The position numbers and the translations under genes are program-made. Positions 62,913-64,000 of a stretch of DNA of 64,000 nt are shown here, piece after piece. Origin of the DNA: Lachnospiraceae bacterium (lineage in GTDB: Bacteria; Bacillota; Clostridia; Lachnospirales; Lachnospiraceae); the NCBI GenBank assembly GCA_902362715.1, contig CABIXN010000001.1, positions 5,419 to 69,418 on the forward strand. Reading direction: 5' to 3'. Each line of letters opens with the position of its first letter. Position 1 is the stretch's first letter. Under the pieces are notes generated by a model that ran no database searches, was not told the DNA's origin, and was given only the letters and a program-made list of their open reading frames with translations.

Positions 62913-64000
62913 ATGGACAGAATGATATATTTGGACCATGCGGCCACAACTCAGCCTTATCCGGAAGCAGTGGAAGCCATGCTTCCATATTATGGAAAAT
63001 ATTATGGGAATGCGTCTTCTGGCTATGAGCTGGGGGATGACAGCAAAGAAGCGCTGGAGAGTGCCAGACGAAAAATTGCAAATACCATGCGGGTGCCGCC
63101 GGATACAATTTATTTTACTTCGGGGGGAACCGAGAGTAATAACTGGGTGCTGCGCAGGGTTTTTGAAGATCGGAAAACAAAGGGAAACCATATAATAACT
63201 ACAAAAATTGAGCATCCGGCAATTTTAAAAACATGTAAGGAGCTGGAAAAACAGGGAGGACGGGTAACTTATCTGGATGTGGATGCTTATGGAAGCGTAA
63301 ATATGGCTCAGCTGAAACGCGCCATATGCAGGGAAACAATTCTGATTTCTGTTATGTATGCAAATAATGAAATCGGCACCTTGCAGCCGGTCAGAGAAAT
63401 CGGGGCGGTTGCTTCTAGAGCGGGAGTTTTGTTTCATACAGATGCCGTGCAGGCATATGGACATCTTCCGGTATATCCCGGGGCCTGCCGTGCAGACTTT
63501 TTAACTGCCAGCGGACATAAATTTAAAGGGCCGAAAGGAATCGGCTTTTTGTATATCAGAAATCGGAATACAATCAGCCCGTATCAGACCGGCGGCGGAC
63601 AAGAGCAGCAGATGCGCTCAGGAACAGAAAATATTCCGGGTATTGTGGGCATCGGAGTGGCTGCAGAGTTATCCTGCCGGAATCTGCCGGAGAAAGTGTC
63701 GCATTTGTGCCAGCACAGAGATTACCTAATTCGAAGAATCAGACAGGAGGTGCCTGAGGCAGTGTTGAACGGGCATCCAATCCGGAGGCTTCCGGGAAAT
63801 GTTAATATCTGTATTCCGGGAATCGACGGCGGGGCGCTGGCAGCCATGCTTGATATAGAAGGAATCTGTGTTTCTTCTGCCTCTGCATGTTCCACCGGCA
63901 GCAGTGAACCGTCCCATGTATTAAAGGCCATCGGCAGGACAGATCAGGAAGCATACGGAGCCCTGCGCATGACGCTGGGAGAAGAGAATACAAAAGAAGA
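62913..64000 (+). CDS. Cysteine desulfurase (NifS/IscS family), 3' end cut by window edge
   Basis: The frame starts at ATG 62913 behind AAAGG and is open to the window end (about 362 codons). It begins MDRMIYLDHAATT and shows SGGTESNN, HTDAVQAYG, the PLP lysine in SGHKFKGPKG, GGGQEQQMRSGTEN and the catalytic cysteine loop SSASACSTGSSEPSHVL. It moves sulfur from cysteine to Fe-S or thio-modification pathways. It is divergent from the flippase gene. Confidence 0.93.
   Translation, partial: MDRMIYLDHAATTQPYPEAVEAMLPYYGKYYGNASSGYELGDDSKEALESARRKIANTMRVPPDTIYFTSGGTESNNWVLRRVFEDRKTKGNHIITTKIEHPAILKTCKELEKQGGRVTYLDVDAYGSVNMAQLKRAICRETILISVMYANNEIGTLQPVREIGAVASRAGVLFHTDAVQAYGHLPVYPGACRADFLTASGHKFKGPKGIGFLYIRNRNTISPYQTGGGQEQQMRSGTENIPGIVGIGVAAELSCRNLPEKVSHLCQHRDYLIRRIRQEVPEAVLNGHPIRRLPGNVNICIPGIDGGALAAMLDIEGICVSSASACSTGSSEPSHVLKAIGRTDQEAYGALRMTLGEENTKE

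Overview
The window looks like chromosomal DNA of an anaerobic, spore-forming-lineage Firmicute, most likely a gut Lachnospiraceae-type Clostridium. This rests on the moderately low GC, strong AGGAGG-type ribosome binding sites, a clostridial housekeeping run (priA-def-fmt-yugP-rsmB-rlmN-stp-prkC-rsgA-rpe-thiN), a YlmC/YmxH protein, nrdR, a SpoVB-like flippase and many lipoprotein ABC importers. The genus cannot be fixed from the sequence alone. No rRNA, tRNA, CRISPR array or prophage was seen.

Region 1 (1-24.5 kb) is an accessory catabolic block built around gallate. A gallate-decarboxylase-like UbiD enzyme (LpdC-like, 16122-17591) and its UbiX flavin prenyltransferase (14228-14797) would turn gallate into pyrogallol. 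A two-subunit molybdenum/iron-sulfur pyrogallol:phloroglucinol transhydroxylase (AthL 4951-7551, BthL 7586-8407) would turn pyrogallol into phloroglucinol. Moco genes sit in the same block: a MOSC-domain gene at the left edge, moeA and moaA. There are three candidate uptake systems: an SSS symporter with two tiny membrane proteins, a DASS permease and a branched-chain-type ABC importer. Four regulators are present (LysR, GntR and two MerR/GyrI-like paralogues). Several promoters have the unusual 19-bp spacer of MerR-activated promoters and share a TATAGCC-type palindrome. The phloroglucinol reductase and later ring-cleavage genes are not in this window.

Region 2 (24.6-33 kb) has apt, a BMP/PnrA-type nucleoside-like ABC importer and, directly downstream, a full-length homologue of monomethylamine methyltransferase MtmB. 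In this protein the pyrrolysine position is an ordinary leucine codon and the known Pyl-contacting residues are also changed. An aldo/keto reductase with two ferredoxin clusters follows. This is the best candidate for an undescribed system: a pyrrolysine-free MtmB-family methyltransferase paired with its own importer.

Region 3 (33-44.3 kb) holds a GreA-family factor, a CsoR-type metal sensor, a LysR gene divergent from a heterodimeric ABC exporter, pyrBI and a ribose-type sugar ABC importer.

Region 4 (44.4-64 kb) is conserved housekeeping DNA (priA to efp), then a PatB/MalY-type aminotransferase whose ribosome binding site lies inside a duplicated repeat, a SpoVB/MurJ-like flippase and a cysteine desulfurase cut by the window edge. 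A structured dispersed repeat with a compensatory base-pair change occurs near 38.9 kb and 60.2 kb.
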